Part shown: in pieces, positions 26,282 to 34,321 of the stretch
How the letters are laid out: each line of letters begins with the position of its first letter
Numbering within the stretch: position 1 is the first letter of the stretch
From: Burkholderiales bacterium
Lineage (GTDB): Bacteria; Pseudomonadota; Gammaproteobacteria; Burkholderiales; Burkholderiaceae_B
Length of the DNA: 64,000 nucleotides
Direction of reading: 5' to 3'
Assembly (NCBI GenBank): GCA_021299735.1
Contig: JAJTEM010000014.1
Coordinates: 186,001 to 250,000 of the forward strand
Position numbers and translations under genes: made by a program
The notes under the pieces: generated by a model
Seen by the model: the letters and a program-made list of their open reading frames with translations, nothing else
The model's database searches: none
What the model was told of the DNA's origin: nothing

Positions 26282-26848
26282 ATGGCCATGCAACAAGTAA
26301 CAAAGCAAACTACACCGCCAGCCTTTCAAATTCGAAATGTCACACTTGCCGATATGCCAGCGGTACAGGCTTTGTATGCCCACTACGTGCTTCACGAGTT
26401 GGCTACCTTTGAACTGGTGCCACCCACCTTGGAAGAAATGTGCGCGCGCAGGCAGGCCATACTCGATAGCAATTTGCCTTACTTGGTTGCGCTAATTGAT
26501 GATGTGCTTGTGGGGTATGCCTATGCAGCCAGCTACAGGCCACGGCCTGCCTACCGCTACACTGTTGAAGATTCCGTGTATTTGTCGCCAAACCACACAG
26601 GCAAGGGTATTGGCTCTGCATTGCTTGCCGAACTGATTCGCCAATGCGAGCAAGGCCCTTGGCGGCAGATGGTGGCGGTTATTACCCAAGGCGGTAAAGC
26701 AGGTTCAGCCGAGCTGCACCAAAAGCTGGGGTTTGAGGAAGTTGGGCGCATGCCCAATGTTGGTTACAAATTCAATCGTTGGGTGGGCACGCTCATCATG
26801 CAACGCGCTTTGGGCGAGGGTGGCAATTCTGCACCCACGCCGCTTTAA
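26282..26848 (+). CDS. GNAT acetyltransferase, phosphinothricin-acetyltransferase-like
   Basis: 188 aa. GNAT fold with the acetyl-CoA loop HTGKGIGSALLAELI (motif A, Q/R-x-x-G-x-G/A type) and the PAT-like start FQIRNVTLADMPAVQALYAHYVLHELATFE, SYRPRPAYRYTVEDSVYL, and C-terminal HQKLGFEEVGRMPNVGYKFNRW. Members acetylate amino-group substrates such as phosphinothricin, methionine derivatives or others; the natural substrate is unknown. Its ATG follows the upstream stop codon directly. Confidence 0.85.
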   Translation: MAMQQVTKQTTPPAFQIRNVTLADMPAVQALYAHYVLHELATFELVPPTLEEMCARRQAILDSNLPYLVALIDDVLVGYAYAASYRPRPAYRYTVEDSVYLSPNHTGKGIGSALLAELIRQCEQGPWRQMVAVITQGGKAGSAELHQKLGFEEVGRMPNVGYKFNRWVGTLIMQRALGEGGNSAPTPL

Positions 26849-26858
26849 GGAAATTATT

Positions 26859-27605
26859 CTGGAAATCAGTAATTACGCCCTGATTGTTGGGTTTTCATTT
26901 TTGGTAGCAGGTTTTGTGAAGGGCGTTACCGGCATGGGTTTGCCACCGATTGCCATTGGTTTAATGGCGGTGGTGGTTGCGCCTGTGCAGGCTGCCGCAC
27001 TTATTGTGGTGCCCTCTATGGTTAGCAATGTGTGGCAAATGTTGATCGGCCCAAGCTTTTTCAAAGCAGTGCGCAGGATTTCAGTGTTGTTAATCATGGT
27101 GTGCATTGGTGCTGCGTTCGGCGTGGGTGTTTTAACAGGCAGCACGCCTGCCTACGCCACACTGGCTTTGGGCCTGGTATTGTTTGTGTATGCAGTGCTG
27201 GGCTTGTTCAAGTTCAATATGCATGTGAATGCGCAGAATGAACGTTGGGCATCGCCACTGGTGGGTGGGCTTACCGGCTTTTTGGCCGGCGCAACCGGGG
27301 TGTCTTCGGTGCCTTCTGCACCCTATATGAATTCCCTGGGCATGAACAAAGACGAGCTTTTGCAGGCTTTGGGCTTGGTATTCACAGTAGGCACTTTTGC
27401 CCTTGCGGTGGGCTTGTATTTGAAAGGGCGGTTCGAGCTGGCAGCGGCATGGGAATCTACCTTGTGCCTTGTGCCCACCATGACCGGCGTGTTGGCCGGG
27501 CAAAAATGCCGTGCCTTGCTGAGTGCCGAAACTTTTAAAACCGTATTTTTTCTGGGTTTATTGCTGTTGGGCGGCTACATGATTACCCGTGTGCTTTGGC
27601 TGTAG
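26859..27605 (+). CDS. TSUP-family (DUF81) membrane exporter
   Basis: About 248 aa, 7-8 membrane helices, starting with YALIVGFSFLVAGFVKGVTGMG; the second repeat has LVGGLTGFLAGATGVSSVPSAPYM. TSUP proteins move sulfite, sulfoacetate or other organosulfur anions. No ATG, GTG or TTG lies at the natural N-terminus. A CTG at 26859 is 7 nt after an AAGGA Shine-Dalgarno, and an ATT at 26856 is the other candidate. An upstream in-frame ATG at 26757 would add a non-family tail inside the GNAT gene. The start is therefore uncertain. Confidence 0.8.
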   Translation: MEISNYALIVGFSFLVAGFVKGVTGMGLPPIAIGLMAVVVAPVQAAALIVVPSMVSNVWQMLIGPSFFKAVRRISVLLIMVCIGAAFGVGVLTGSTPAYATLALGLVLFVYAVLGLFKFNMHVNAQNERWASPLVGGLTGFLAGATGVSSVPSAPYMNSLGMNKDELLQALGLVFTVGTFALAVGLYLKGRFELAAAWESTLCLVPTMTGVLAGQKCRALLSAETFKTVFFLGLLLLGGYMITRVLWL

Positions 27606-27661
27606 GCTGTTTTATTTTGCTTGGTATACACTGAAAACCTGAAACAATCAGGGAGAACAAC

Positions 27662-28051
27662 ATGCGCAGCATGTGGGTTGCAAGGTGCTTAATGCTTGGC
27701 CTTGCTGGTCTTGTAAATACGGCTCATCTTCAGGCTGCGCCAATTGCTGCCGAGAAAGCAGTTACCCGTTTGAATCAGGAAGTTCAGGTTCAAATGAAAG
27801 TGCGTTCCAGCAAGCTGCGTGCGGATCGCGATGAAATCGATCTGAATTCACACACCAGTTTTCGCGACCCAGCCAACCTGGCAGTGGTGATTGATGGTCG
27901 AGTCGCGGCCTGGTATTCCTATCAAGGTATTCACGACTTGCCAAAATTCTTCTTTGGTAAAAATATTGTGGTGTCGGGCGTGGTTGAGCAGTTTGCTGAT
28001 CAAACCCGAATTCTCGTGGTTGACCCAGCCCAAATTCAAATCGTGAAGTAA
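27662..28051 (+). CDS. Small secreted protein, unknown function
   Basis: 129 aa with a signal peptide (MWVARCLMLGLAGLVNTAHLQA) and an AGGGAG ribosome site before the ATG. The mature region alternates hydrophobic strands (AVVIDGRVAAWYSY, KNIVVSGVVEQF, TRILVVDPAQIQIV) in a pattern suggestive of a small beta-barrel or OB fold. I do not recognise a named family. Followed by the shortened PaiB gene after 3 bp. Confidence 0.65.
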   Translation: MRSMWVARCLMLGLAGLVNTAHLQAAPIAAEKAVTRLNQEVQVQMKVRSSKLRADRDEIDLNSHTSFRDPANLAVVIDGRVAAWYSYQGIHDLPKFFFGKNIVVSGVVEQFADQTRILVVDPAQIQIVK

Positions 28052-28054
28052 GCC

Positions 28055-28447
28055 ATGTATTTGCCCAAGCAATTTGAAGAAACCTCGGTTCCGGTGCTGT
28101 TAAGCTTGATCAAGGCACACCCCTTGGCCACCGTAATCACACAATCGGCTTCGGGCCTGAATGCCAATCACATTCCCATGGTTCTTGCAGAAGATGAAAG
28201 CGGGCAAAAAGTGCTGTGCGGCCATGTGGCGCGGGCCAACCTCATGCTGGCAGATATCGCGGTTTCGCCCCACACCTTGTTGGTGTTTCAAGGGGCTGAA
28301 CATTACATCACCCCCTCCTGGTACGCTACAAAGGCCGAGACTGAAAAAGTGGTGCCCACCTGGAATTACGCTGTGGTGCAGGGGTTGTACGAAGAGGGCA
28401 CCGACAAGGCTCTTCAAATGCGTGATTTGGTGAAAAAACACCTTTAG
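28055..28447 (+). CDS. Shortened PaiB-like FMN-binding protein
   Basis: 130 aa, about two-thirds of the roughly 200-aa PaiB family. The N-terminal flavin-binding-split region is well preserved: MYLPKQFEETSVPVLLSLIK, HIPMVL, LCGHVARANLM, and the motif YITPSWYATK…VVPTWNYAVVQ. The protein then stops at VKKHL, where relatives continue for about 70 residues that complete the barrel and dimer interface. No remnant of the missing part is readable downstream before the next gene. PaiB proteins were described as repressors of sporulation or degradative enzyme genes in Bacillus. A pseudogene or a genuine short form are both possible. Confidence 0.7.
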   Translation: MYLPKQFEETSVPVLLSLIKAHPLATVITQSASGLNANHIPMVLAEDESGQKVLCGHVARANLMLADIAVSPHTLLVFQGAEHYITPSWYATKAETEKVVPTWNYAVVQGLYEEGTDKALQMRDLVKKHL

Positions 28448-28462
28448 CCCCGTTGTTGCGCC

Positions 28463-28750
28463 ATGCCTTCTTCCCGGTTAAAAAGCGGCCAGTGTTTGTG
28501 TTGTGGGCGGTTTGCTGCGCTTACCTTTCACCACCTTATTCCGAAAAAATTACACCGGCGTGCGTTTTATCGGAAGAATTTTGACAAGGAGGCCTTGAAC
28601 AAAGGTGTTAACGTTTGCAGGCTTTGTCACGACGGCATTCATGATTTGTACGATGAAATGCAATTGGCCAAGCAATTTTCCACTCCGGAGGCCCTGCTTG
28701 CCGATGAGGCTTTGCAAAGGCATTTTGCCTGGGTAGCCAAGAAGAAATAG
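28463..28750 (+). CDS. HNH-like zinc-binding protein
   Basis: 95 aa. Pattern C11-x-x-C14, then H23-H24-L-I-P-K, and C52-R-L-C55-H56-D-G-I-H60, which is an HNH/McrA-type ββα-metal arrangement with a structural CxxC…CxxC zinc site. The H-H-L-I-P segment is the usual catalytic strand. Similar short stand-alone HNH proteins exist widely in proteobacteria and their role is unclear; nuclease activity is possible but not shown. Begins 15 bp after the shortened PaiB gene. Confidence 0.7.
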   Translation: MPSSRLKSGQCLCCGRFAALTFHHLIPKKLHRRAFYRKNFDKEALNKGVNVCRLCHDGIHDLYDEMQLAKQFSTPEALLADEALQRHFAWVAKKK

Positions 28751-28846
28751 CAACCATCGCCTGCCGCTGTGGAACGCCGCCGGGTTACAGGCAGGGAATA
28801 CTTGGTACAATCAGGGGCTTAGCGAAACCCTGCCCGAACTGTTCCC

Positions 28847-30586
28847 ATGCTTGCCCAACAACGAAACACGCTGATCGCCGCATTTGAAGCGGCCGCCGCT
28901 GCTGCCCTTAACCAGCCTTTTGAGGGCGCTGTTACGCTGGAAAAACCCAAAGACCCCAGCCATGGCGATGTGGCTTGCAACCTGGCCATGCAACTGGCAA
29001 AGCCTGCCAGGCGCAACCCCCGTGAATTGGCCCAGCTGCTGGCCGACCATGTGAAAGCCAACCCGGCTTGCGCCAGTTTGGTCGATGCCATTGAAATTGC
29101 GGGCCCTGGCTTCATCAACATTCGTTTAAGCCAGAAAGCCCGCGTGGCTGTGGTGGCTGCGGTGCTTGAACAGGGCCCTGAATTCGGTCAATCAAAAGCT
29201 CATTCAGGCGAAACCGTGTTGATTGAATTTGTCTCGGCCAACCCAACAGGCCCATTGCACGTAGGGCATGGTCGACAAGCGGCTTTGGGCGACGCCATGG
29301 CTGCGGTCATGCAAACCCAGGGCTGGAAAGTTCACAAAGAGTTTTATTACAACGATGCCGGGGTGCAAATTCAAACCCTGGCTACTTCAGTTCAGGCCCG
29401 TGCCAAAGGGTTCAAGCCTGGCGACGCCGAATGGCCTGAAAGTGCCTACAACGGCGATTACATTGCTGATATTGCAGCCGACTTTCTGGCCTGCAGGGAA
29501 GTGAAGGCAGCCGATGGCGAGCCCGTGAAAGGCAGCGGAAATGTGAACGACATCGAATCCATTCGCGCCTTCGCAGTGGCTTACCTGCGTGCCGAGCAAG
29601 ATCTTGATTTGAAAGCCTTCGGCGTTACCTTCGATCAGTTTTACCTTGAAAGCTCCCTTTACACTGAGGGCAAAGTTGAGGCAGCCGTCCAACTGATGAT
29701 CGATTCCGGAAAAACCTTCGAAGAGGGTGGTGCGCTGTGGCTGCGTTCAACCGATTATGGCGACGACAAAGACCGCGTGATGCGCAAGTCGGAAGGTGGC
29801 TACACTTACTTTGTGCCCGATGTGGCCTACCACATTCAAAAATTCAAGCGCGGTTTTGGCAAAGTGATCAACATTCAGGGTACAGACCACCACGGCACCA
29901 TTGCCCGTGTTCGGGCTGGCTTGCAGGCGTGTAATGTGGGCATTCCGCAGGGTTACCCTGATTATGTTCTGCACAAAATGGTCACCGTGATGAAAGGCGG
30001 GCAAGAAGTTAAAATTTCCAAGCGTGCCGGAAGTTACGTCACGGTGCGCGATCTTATTTGCTGGTCGGGTGGGGTGGATGAAAGCCAACCCATGCTTAGC
30101 CAGCCAGAGGCGCTCACCAAAGGCCGCGATGCCGTGCGCTTTTTCCTGGTTAGCCGCAAAGCCGATACCGAATTCGTGTTCGATGTGGATTTGGCCCTGG
30201 CCCAATCCGATGAAAACCCGGTGTACTACGTACAGTATGCCCATGCCCGAATCCACTCCATTCTGGACCAAGCTGAAACAGATCTAAGCAGCTTGGATAA
30301 AGCCGACTTGACCCTGTTGAGTACACCTTCCGAGCTGGCTTTGCTCAGAACGTTGGTTTCTTACCCGGACATTTTGTCCAAGGCCGCCGAAGAGTTGGCG
30401 CCACACCACATTGCTTTTTACCTGCGTGAACTGGCTGGCGCATTCCACACTTTCTACAATGCCGAACGGGTTCGCATTGATGATGTAGCCCTGAAAACCG
30501 CCCGGGTGGCCCTGCTGGTGGCCGTGGCCACGGTATTGGCCAATGGTTTGGCGGTGTTGGGCGTTTCTGCACCGAAGCGGATGTAA
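28847..30586 (+). CDS. argS: Arginine–tRNA ligase
   Basis: 579 aa class I synthetase charging tRNA-Arg. The N-terminal add-1 domain covers about 1-110. The HIGH-like motif is [11 protein letters not shown] (about residue 136), in [13 protein letters not shown]. The second signature region has [18 protein letters not shown]. The C-terminal anticodon-binding domain begins near [16 protein letters not shown] and ends with [22 protein letters not shown]. Full length and intact. A near-palindromic hairpin follows 14 bp after the stop. Confidence 0.95.
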   Translation: MLAQQRNTLIAAFEAAAAAALNQPFEGAVTLEKPKDPSHGDVACNLAMQLAKPARRNPRELAQLLADHVKANPACASLVDAIEIAGPGFINIRLSQKARVAVVAAVLEQGPEFGQSKAHSGETVLIEFVSANPTGPLHVGHGRQAALGDAMAAVMQTQGWKVHKEFYYNDAGVQIQTLATSVQARAKGFKPGDAEWPESAYNGDYIADIAADFLACREVKAADGEPVKGSGNVNDIESIRAFAVAYLRAEQDLDLKAFGVTFDQFYLESSLYTEGKVEAAVQLMIDSGKTFEEGGALWLRSTDYGDDKDRVMRKSEGGYTYFVPDVAYHIQKFKRGFGKVINIQGTDHHGTIARVRAGLQACNVGIPQGYPDYVLHKMVTVMKGGQEVKISKRAGSYVTVRDLICWSGGVDESQPMLSQPEALTKGRDAVRFFLVSRKADTEFVFDVDLALAQSDENPVYYVQYAHARIHSILDQAETDLSSLDKADLTLLSTPSELALLRTLVSYPDILSKAAEELAPHHIAFYLRELAGAFHTFYNAERVRIDDVALKTARVALLVAVATVLANGLAVLGVSAPKRM

Positions 30587-30600
30587 GTTTACGTTTGAAA

Positions 30601-30621
30601 GGGCATCAAATTTTGATGCCC
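30601..30621 (+). terminator. Possible terminator hairpin after argS
   Basis: GGGCATCAAA and TTTGATGCCC form a nearly uninterrupted 10-bp palindrome 14 bp after argS. No T-tract follows on the plus strand, so it may act as a weak or Rho-assisted terminator, or as a bidirectional barrier against the convergent cassette genes. Confidence 0.4.
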
Positions 30622-30674
30622 TTGGTGATGTTGTAACCATGCTTTACTGCACCACCACCGCAGCCATCCTGTTG

Positions 30675-31418
30675 TCAGTCAACGTCTTCATCATCCAGTA
30701 GTGAATGTTGCCACTCTGAATCACGACACAATCCCACCAAATCTCCGTAGAGCGTTGCTGCATTTATTCCACAACGATCAAGCTCCGTTCTGATCGATGG
30801 AAAAGATTGTGCAGGAATACGCAGCTTCATTAGGCTTTTTGTGTAGCGTTCGTTCTTCTCCAAGGGAACAAACTTAGAGTCAGTCTTGCGAATATAGTGG
30901 ACAGTGAACCACCCGTGTTGCGCGACTATTCTTCGGTTGATGTGTTTCGGCATGAACACGCGAGTGCGATCTGAATTAAATGGTGAGCTCGAATCTGGAT
31001 TTGCAACATGATCATCTTGGGACGGGGTGAACACCCAAATCACTGCGTCCTGGTTTTTTCTTGCTGGTTGTTCTACGGCAAACCACAGCGCTGCAAGCGG
31101 ATTTGTTGACCAATCCAGCAGGCGTGTCGCCATTCCATAGTGCTGGGCAATTGTCAACCAATCCCAATCGTTCTGTGGAACGGTATCTAGGTACGGCAAT
31201 GCTCGCGTTCTAAGTGACGTTAACATTCTTGCTTCTGCTTCACGAACCGCCAGCTCTCCGCGGAAACGAAGGCGAGCGAGTTTTGGTAGAAGGGGCCAGT
31301 CTTCTTTCTGGCCTCGAAACAGGACATCATCAAATTCAGTGCAGTGGTTCTGAACGAAGTCAAGAAACCCAGCTAGATTTTTAACAACTTCTGCGTATTC
31401 GCGAGTGGTATTTTTCAT
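30675..31418 (-). CDS. FRG-domain protein (cassette gene)
   Basis: 247 aa. FRG domain: F34-R-G-Q37 after an N-terminal helix, and AQHYGMATRLLDWSTNPLAA (91-110) with the conserved H-x-G-x-x-T-R-L-L-D. FRG domains occur in uncharacterised bacterial and phage proteins, some associated with defence or toxin functions; biochemistry is unknown. The ATG (31418) lies 9 bp after the R' core of attC1, exactly where the first gene of an integron cassette begins. No ribosome site is visible, which is usual for cassette genes. No attC follows it, so it is the distal end of the array. Confidence 0.8.
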   Translation of the reverse strand: MKNTTREYAEVVKNLAGFLDFVQNHCTEFDDVLFRGQKEDWPLLPKLARLRFRGELAVREAEARMLTSLRTRALPYLDTVPQNDWDWLTIAQHYGMATRLLDWSTNPLAALWFAVEQPARKNQDAVIWVFTPSQDDHVANPDSSSPFNSDRTRVFMPKHINRRIVAQHGWFTVHYIRKTDSKFVPLEKNERYTKSLMKLRIPAQSFPSIRTELDRCGINAATLYGDLVGLCRDSEWQHSLLDDEDVD

Positions 31419-31427
31419 ATTGATGGC

Positions 31428-31497
31428 GCCCAACGTCAGAATTCAGGGGCGCGACGCGGCCTTATAGCGGCGCGTCCCTTGGAATGAAGTGTTGGGC
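31428..31497 (-). mobile_element. Integron attC site 1
   Basis: Read on the minus strand: R'' GCCCAAC (31497-31491) and R' GTTGGGC (31434-31428) enclose 56 bp whose central 12-bp arms (GGGACGCGCCGC and GCGTCGCGCCCC) pair with two mismatches around a short loop. Perfect R''/R' complementarity, the R-Y-Y-Y-A-A-C / G-T-T-R-R-R-Y consensus, total length 70 bp and position between two same-strand genes together identify an attC recombination site. Confidence 0.88.
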
Positions 31498-31561
31498 ATC
31501 ACCGTTACTGTAGCTGCTGACAAATCTTTGCGCCTTCGATTTTCTTGCACAGGAAAAGGAG

Positions 31562-32497
31562 TCAATGCACACTGAACGAGTCAGGCAGTAAGACTTCTTC
31601 CACGCCCTTTCGTTGGGAAGCGTCACGGACGCCGTAATTATGGTAGCCCACAATCGCCATATTAATTTGCTCAAGTATTATTTTTTTCAGTGTTGCCTCG
31701 CCATCCACCTGTGTTAGCTCAGTATATTGATGCTGACTCAGCTTAGTCTTGATGCCATCGACGGTTAGCGCACGGTTTTTCAGTATGTGCTGCATAATCC
31801 TTTCGGCGTCATTTTTGTGAACGATAACGCCAAGAGTGGGAATTTTTATGTAGTGAGTGCAAATAGTGAATTCGGAGCAATGACGGATTCCGTCTTTGCT
31901 CGGTGGCATTTTTACAGTGATACCGAGAGCCAACTCAGGAATCGTCCGCGCAACCCTTGATTCAGCCTCGTTTTGTTCGGCGTCTGCCTGTCGCTTTTGT
32001 TCGGCGGCAGCCCAATCCATGTCACTTGGCTTCGTTTGCATTGTTTGTTGTGGACGTTCATCTTGAGTAAGCATGTGTTGTAATGAAGATGAATTCGCTA
32101 GGATTGCCAAGAAAAATAGGGCAGCAGCAATACCACCCACAATCCACGCTATCAGCGATGCCGGAGTGGTTCCGGTTGAGAATGCTGGTTGATAGAGTGT
32201 CGGTGGGCTAACGGGGGCTGATTCTGCACCATCCTCTGCCGCATCATGCGGCTTTTGCTCGCCGATTGCGTTCGACAATTGTTGTTCAAGATATTGGTCA
32301 TATGCCTTTCGCGCTTCTGGATCGGATAGCACTTCAAATGCCTTACCGATGAGAATAGTCTTTTGCTCCATATCCAAGCTCCCTGAATTCTTGTCTGGGT
32401 GGTAACGCTGAATCAGGCTTTTGTAGGCGGCACGTATTACGGCTTGGCTCGCATTCGGGCTAACCTCAAGAATTTCGTAAAAAGTCACCTCCTGCAT
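31562..32497 (-). CDS. Membrane-anchored J-domain protein (cassette gene)
   Basis: 311 aa. N-terminal J domain (residues 4-72, HPD at 33-35 in RYHPDKN), a Pro/Ala linker, one membrane helix (about 114-134, SLIAWIVGGIAAALFFLAIL) and a C-terminal domain of about 140 aa with no recognised family. A J domain recruits and stimulates a DnaK-type Hsp70; here it would do so at the membrane. Start at ATG 32497 with GAGGA at 8-nt spacing; an ATG at 32512 overlapping the upstream stop as ATGA is the alternative. Lies in the same cassette as the MltR-like gene. Confidence 0.75.
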   Translation of the reverse strand: MQEVTFYEILEVSPNASQAVIRAAYKSLIQRYHPDKNSGSLDMEQKTILIGKAFEVLSDPEARKAYDQYLEQQLSNAIGEQKPHDAAEDGAESAPVSPPTLYQPAFSTGTTPASLIAWIVGGIAAALFFLAILANSSSLQHMLTQDERPQQTMQTKPSDMDWAAAEQKRQADAEQNEAESRVARTIPELALGITVKMPPSKDGIRHCSEFTICTHYIKIPTLGVIVHKNDAERIMQHILKNRALTVDGIKTKLSQHQYTELTQVDGEATLKKIILEQINMAIVGYHNYGVRDASQRKGVEEVLLPDSFSVH

Positions 32498-32508
32498 AGG
32501 TTGAGTCC

Positions 32509-32979
32509 TCATTTGATTTCCATATTCAATGCTATGAACATCCCTGCCGAAATTAGATAGCAAAGCCTAGCGTCATCAATTGTGTCCGTTGCTCTATCTG
32601 GCGTCGTTATCTTTGTCATTGAAGCTATCAGATTTCGAACCCAATCAGATACTGGCTTTTCGTTGAAGGAAGCTTCTTTCGGATGATGCGCAAAATGATT
32701 CCTGATTTTCTTGATTAGATGCAAATCTGTGCACTGGGCCTTGGAAAGCAACCCGAAGGCTTGAGCAAAATCAATTCGCTGGGCGAACGTCGAAAGAGCG
32801 CCTTCTGCTGAGAATATTCGCTCAGCAACCGAAAGGTCGATCATTTTCGACCTTAGATATAGTCCTAGATGGTTTTCAACATAGCTACCGGCAAGCACCG
32901 CAGCGCCTCTATCGGACTCATTTTGGAACAGAACAACCATTGATTGGTAGTCTGCTATCGTCGCTTCGACTGGTTTCAT
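32509..32979 (-). CDS. MltR-like protein (cassette gene)
   Basis: 156 aa. The MltR (mannitol operon repressor)-like pattern is visible: SDRGAAVLAGSYVENHLGLYL, then GALSTFAQRIDFAQAFGLLS and IKKIRNHFAHHP. There is no mannitol gene nearby, and most MltR-fold proteins are not proven DNA binders, so a repressor role should not be assumed. The true ATG (32979) begins 6 bp after the R' core of attC2; upstream in-frame codons lie inside the recombination site. The stop overlaps the alternative start of the J-domain gene. Confidence 0.75.
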   Translation of the reverse strand: MKPVEATIADYQSMVVLFQNESDRGAAVLAGSYVENHLGLYLRSKMIDLSVAERIFSAEGALSTFAQRIDFAQAFGLLSKAQCTDLHLIKKIRNHFAHHPKEASFNEKPVSDWVRNLIASMTKITTPDRATDTIDDARLCYLISAGMFIALNMEIK

Positions 32980-32984
32980 GTGAT

Positions 32985-33056
32985 GCTTAACGTTGGAAGT
33001 AACCTGTGGCCGGAATGCCGGAGGCATGGAAGGAACCCAAAGCGTTGCGTTGGGCG
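32985..33056 (-). mobile_element. Integron attC site 2
   Basis: Read on the minus strand: R'' GCCCAAC (33056-33050) and R' GTTAAGC (32991-32985), 72 bp in total, with an internal ATGCC-TCC-GGCAT hairpin and imperfect flanking pairing. It lies exactly between the DUF4145 gene's end and the MltR-like start. Less symmetrical than attC1 but consensus cores and placement agree. Confidence 0.75.
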
Positions 33057-33089
33057 GTCAGGTTGATTGAAAAATTAGCACTCTATAAA

Positions 33090-33968
33090 TCACGAGATTA
33101 CATAATACTGGAACTTTTCCTTTGTTCCTGCAAAGGTATCATTCTTCCCAAGACTAAGTTCAGCAAATTCACCACTGGCAATATTGGCTATTAGCTTCGC
33201 TTCGTGTGATTTTAAATAGCCATGAAATCTTCGTGCATCTTTTCCCAGATATTTGAATAAAGGTAACTCAGTTCCTTTGGGGTGTACATTAATCTTTGTT
33301 CTCAGCAGATTCTCAAACTGTGCATATGTCTTGATAAGCGTTTCAAGTACCCCGTCAGCATCTTTATCGAGAATGTAAACACTTATAATCAAGTGTTCCA
33401 CTACTCGTAGAGCAACTAATAGTCCTTCAAGCTCCGCTGCATGTATTTCATGGGCAGCATCGTTGCCCATGAAACGTATTGCATGAAGGCGGTCGGCATC
33501 ATTTTGTGAAATGAAACCTGATTTGGCGAGTTTGTCAATTCTTGCCTCAAGGCTTCTTCCGGTTACTTGTCGTTCGTTGCATATGGCTTCTATGGTGGCA
33601 CGCAACCCAATTCCGGCCAAAATGTTTGATTGGTTTTTAATTGCATCAAGGGACTGCGTGTAAATTTCTCTTACCAATTTTGGAGCCCGTCTAATTCCGG
33701 GAAGTGCTTGGTGCCCTTTTAAAACTGCAGGGTATGAGCTGATATCTTGAGGTACTTCCCATTCATCTTCATCGATTTTATACGCATCTTCGATATAGGA
33801 GACAGTCTTTCTAAAGCTCTTTGTTTCGCACCCACAGCATTCAACAATTTGATAGGTGCGATCAATGCGATATTCATACTCGCTCTCTTCGGCAGAAAAG
33901 AGAATCGTATGTTTGGTGTCGCGATCACAACTACTACAAGCGGTCCAGATAGTTGTTGATTTGGTCAT
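33090..33968 (-). CDS. DUF4145 domain protein with zinc ribbon (cassette gene)
   Basis: 292 aa. N-terminal zinc ribbon (C11-x-x-C14 … C44-x-x-C47), a linker, then a DUF4145 helical domain (about residues 105-205) with LRATIEAICNERQVTGRSLEARIDKLAKSGFISQ, DADRLHAIRFMGNDAAHE and a C-terminal extension of about 90 aa. DUF4145 proteins are frequent in defence islands and next to restriction systems, with unknown activity. AT-rich compared with the flanks. Upstream-most gene of the cassette island; no attC or attI is recognisable before it. Confidence 0.78.
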   Translation of the reverse strand: MTKSTTIWTACSSCDRDTKHTILFSAEESEYEYRIDRTYQIVECCGCETKSFRKTVSYIEDAYKIDEDEWEVPQDISSYPAVLKGHQALPGIRRAPKLVREIYTQSLDAIKNQSNILAGIGLRATIEAICNERQVTGRSLEARIDKLAKSGFISQNDADRLHAIRFMGNDAAHEIHAAELEGLLVALRVVEHLIISVYILDKDADGVLETLIKTYAQFENLLRTKINVHPKGTELPLFKYLGKDARRFHGYLKSHEAKLIANIASGEFAELSLGKNDTFAGTKEKFQYYVIS

Positions 33969-34019
33969 GATGAGAGTTTAAGTGATTGGGATTGGGGGGG
34001 CTAACTTGATTTAAATTCC

Positions 34020-34041
34020 TTATCCGGATATTAACGGATAA
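34020..34041. promoter_or_regulatory. Inverted repeat upstream of the DUF4145 gene
   Basis: TTATCCG-N8-CGGATAA, perfect 7-bp arms, 52 bp upstream of the DUF4145 start codon in an otherwise AT-rich 353-bp gap (33969-34321). Could be an operator; no factor can be named. Apart from this and the hairpin at 34216, I see no gene in the gap. Confidence 0.35.
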
Positions 34042-34215
34042 ATGAACATCAAACCCCTGCACACCTTTCGCATAATCCCCTCTGAAGCCTTTCTGTTTTC
34101 TTGTTTATACAGCACATTTCAACAGTTTAAATGAAGGAACTGCATGTGTTACGCCCGGCGTCAGTTATTGAAAAATCAACTTGTTCGGCCTGCTCCTTAA
34201 ACCCCCTATGGTCTT

Positions 34216-34240
34216 AAAACCCTTGTTATACAAGGGTTTT
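34216..34240. terminator. Strong bidirectional hairpin
   Basis: AAAACCCTTG-TTATA-CAAGGGTTTT, a perfect 10-bp stem with terminal A/T runs on both strands, as in bidirectional terminators. It lies between the cassette island and the broken oxidase gene, 81 bp before the latter's original ATG. No gene ends nearby on either strand, so it may be a leader attenuator or an island boundary. Confidence 0.5.
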
Positions 34241-34321
34241 GCCCGATTTTAGAGTTGTTTCTTACGCCCAAGCCTAACCAAATTTGCTACACTGTTGTTC
34301 AATGCAGTCCAAAGGTTTTTC

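Noticed and set aside
30587-30674. Search for a third attC after the FRG gene
   Set aside because: No pair of R-Y-Y-Y-A-A-C and G-T-T-R-R-R-Y cores with a pairing interior can be found; the palindrome at 30601 is too short and symmetrical.
32509-32979. Mannitol operon repressor function for the MltR-like gene
   Set aside because: No mannitol transport or dehydrogenase gene is nearby and the gene is in a cassette; only the fold similarity is supported.
33969-34321. attI or attC upstream of the DUF4145 gene
   Set aside because: GGCTAAC near 34000 breaks the core consensus and has no partner; I could not support a third site.
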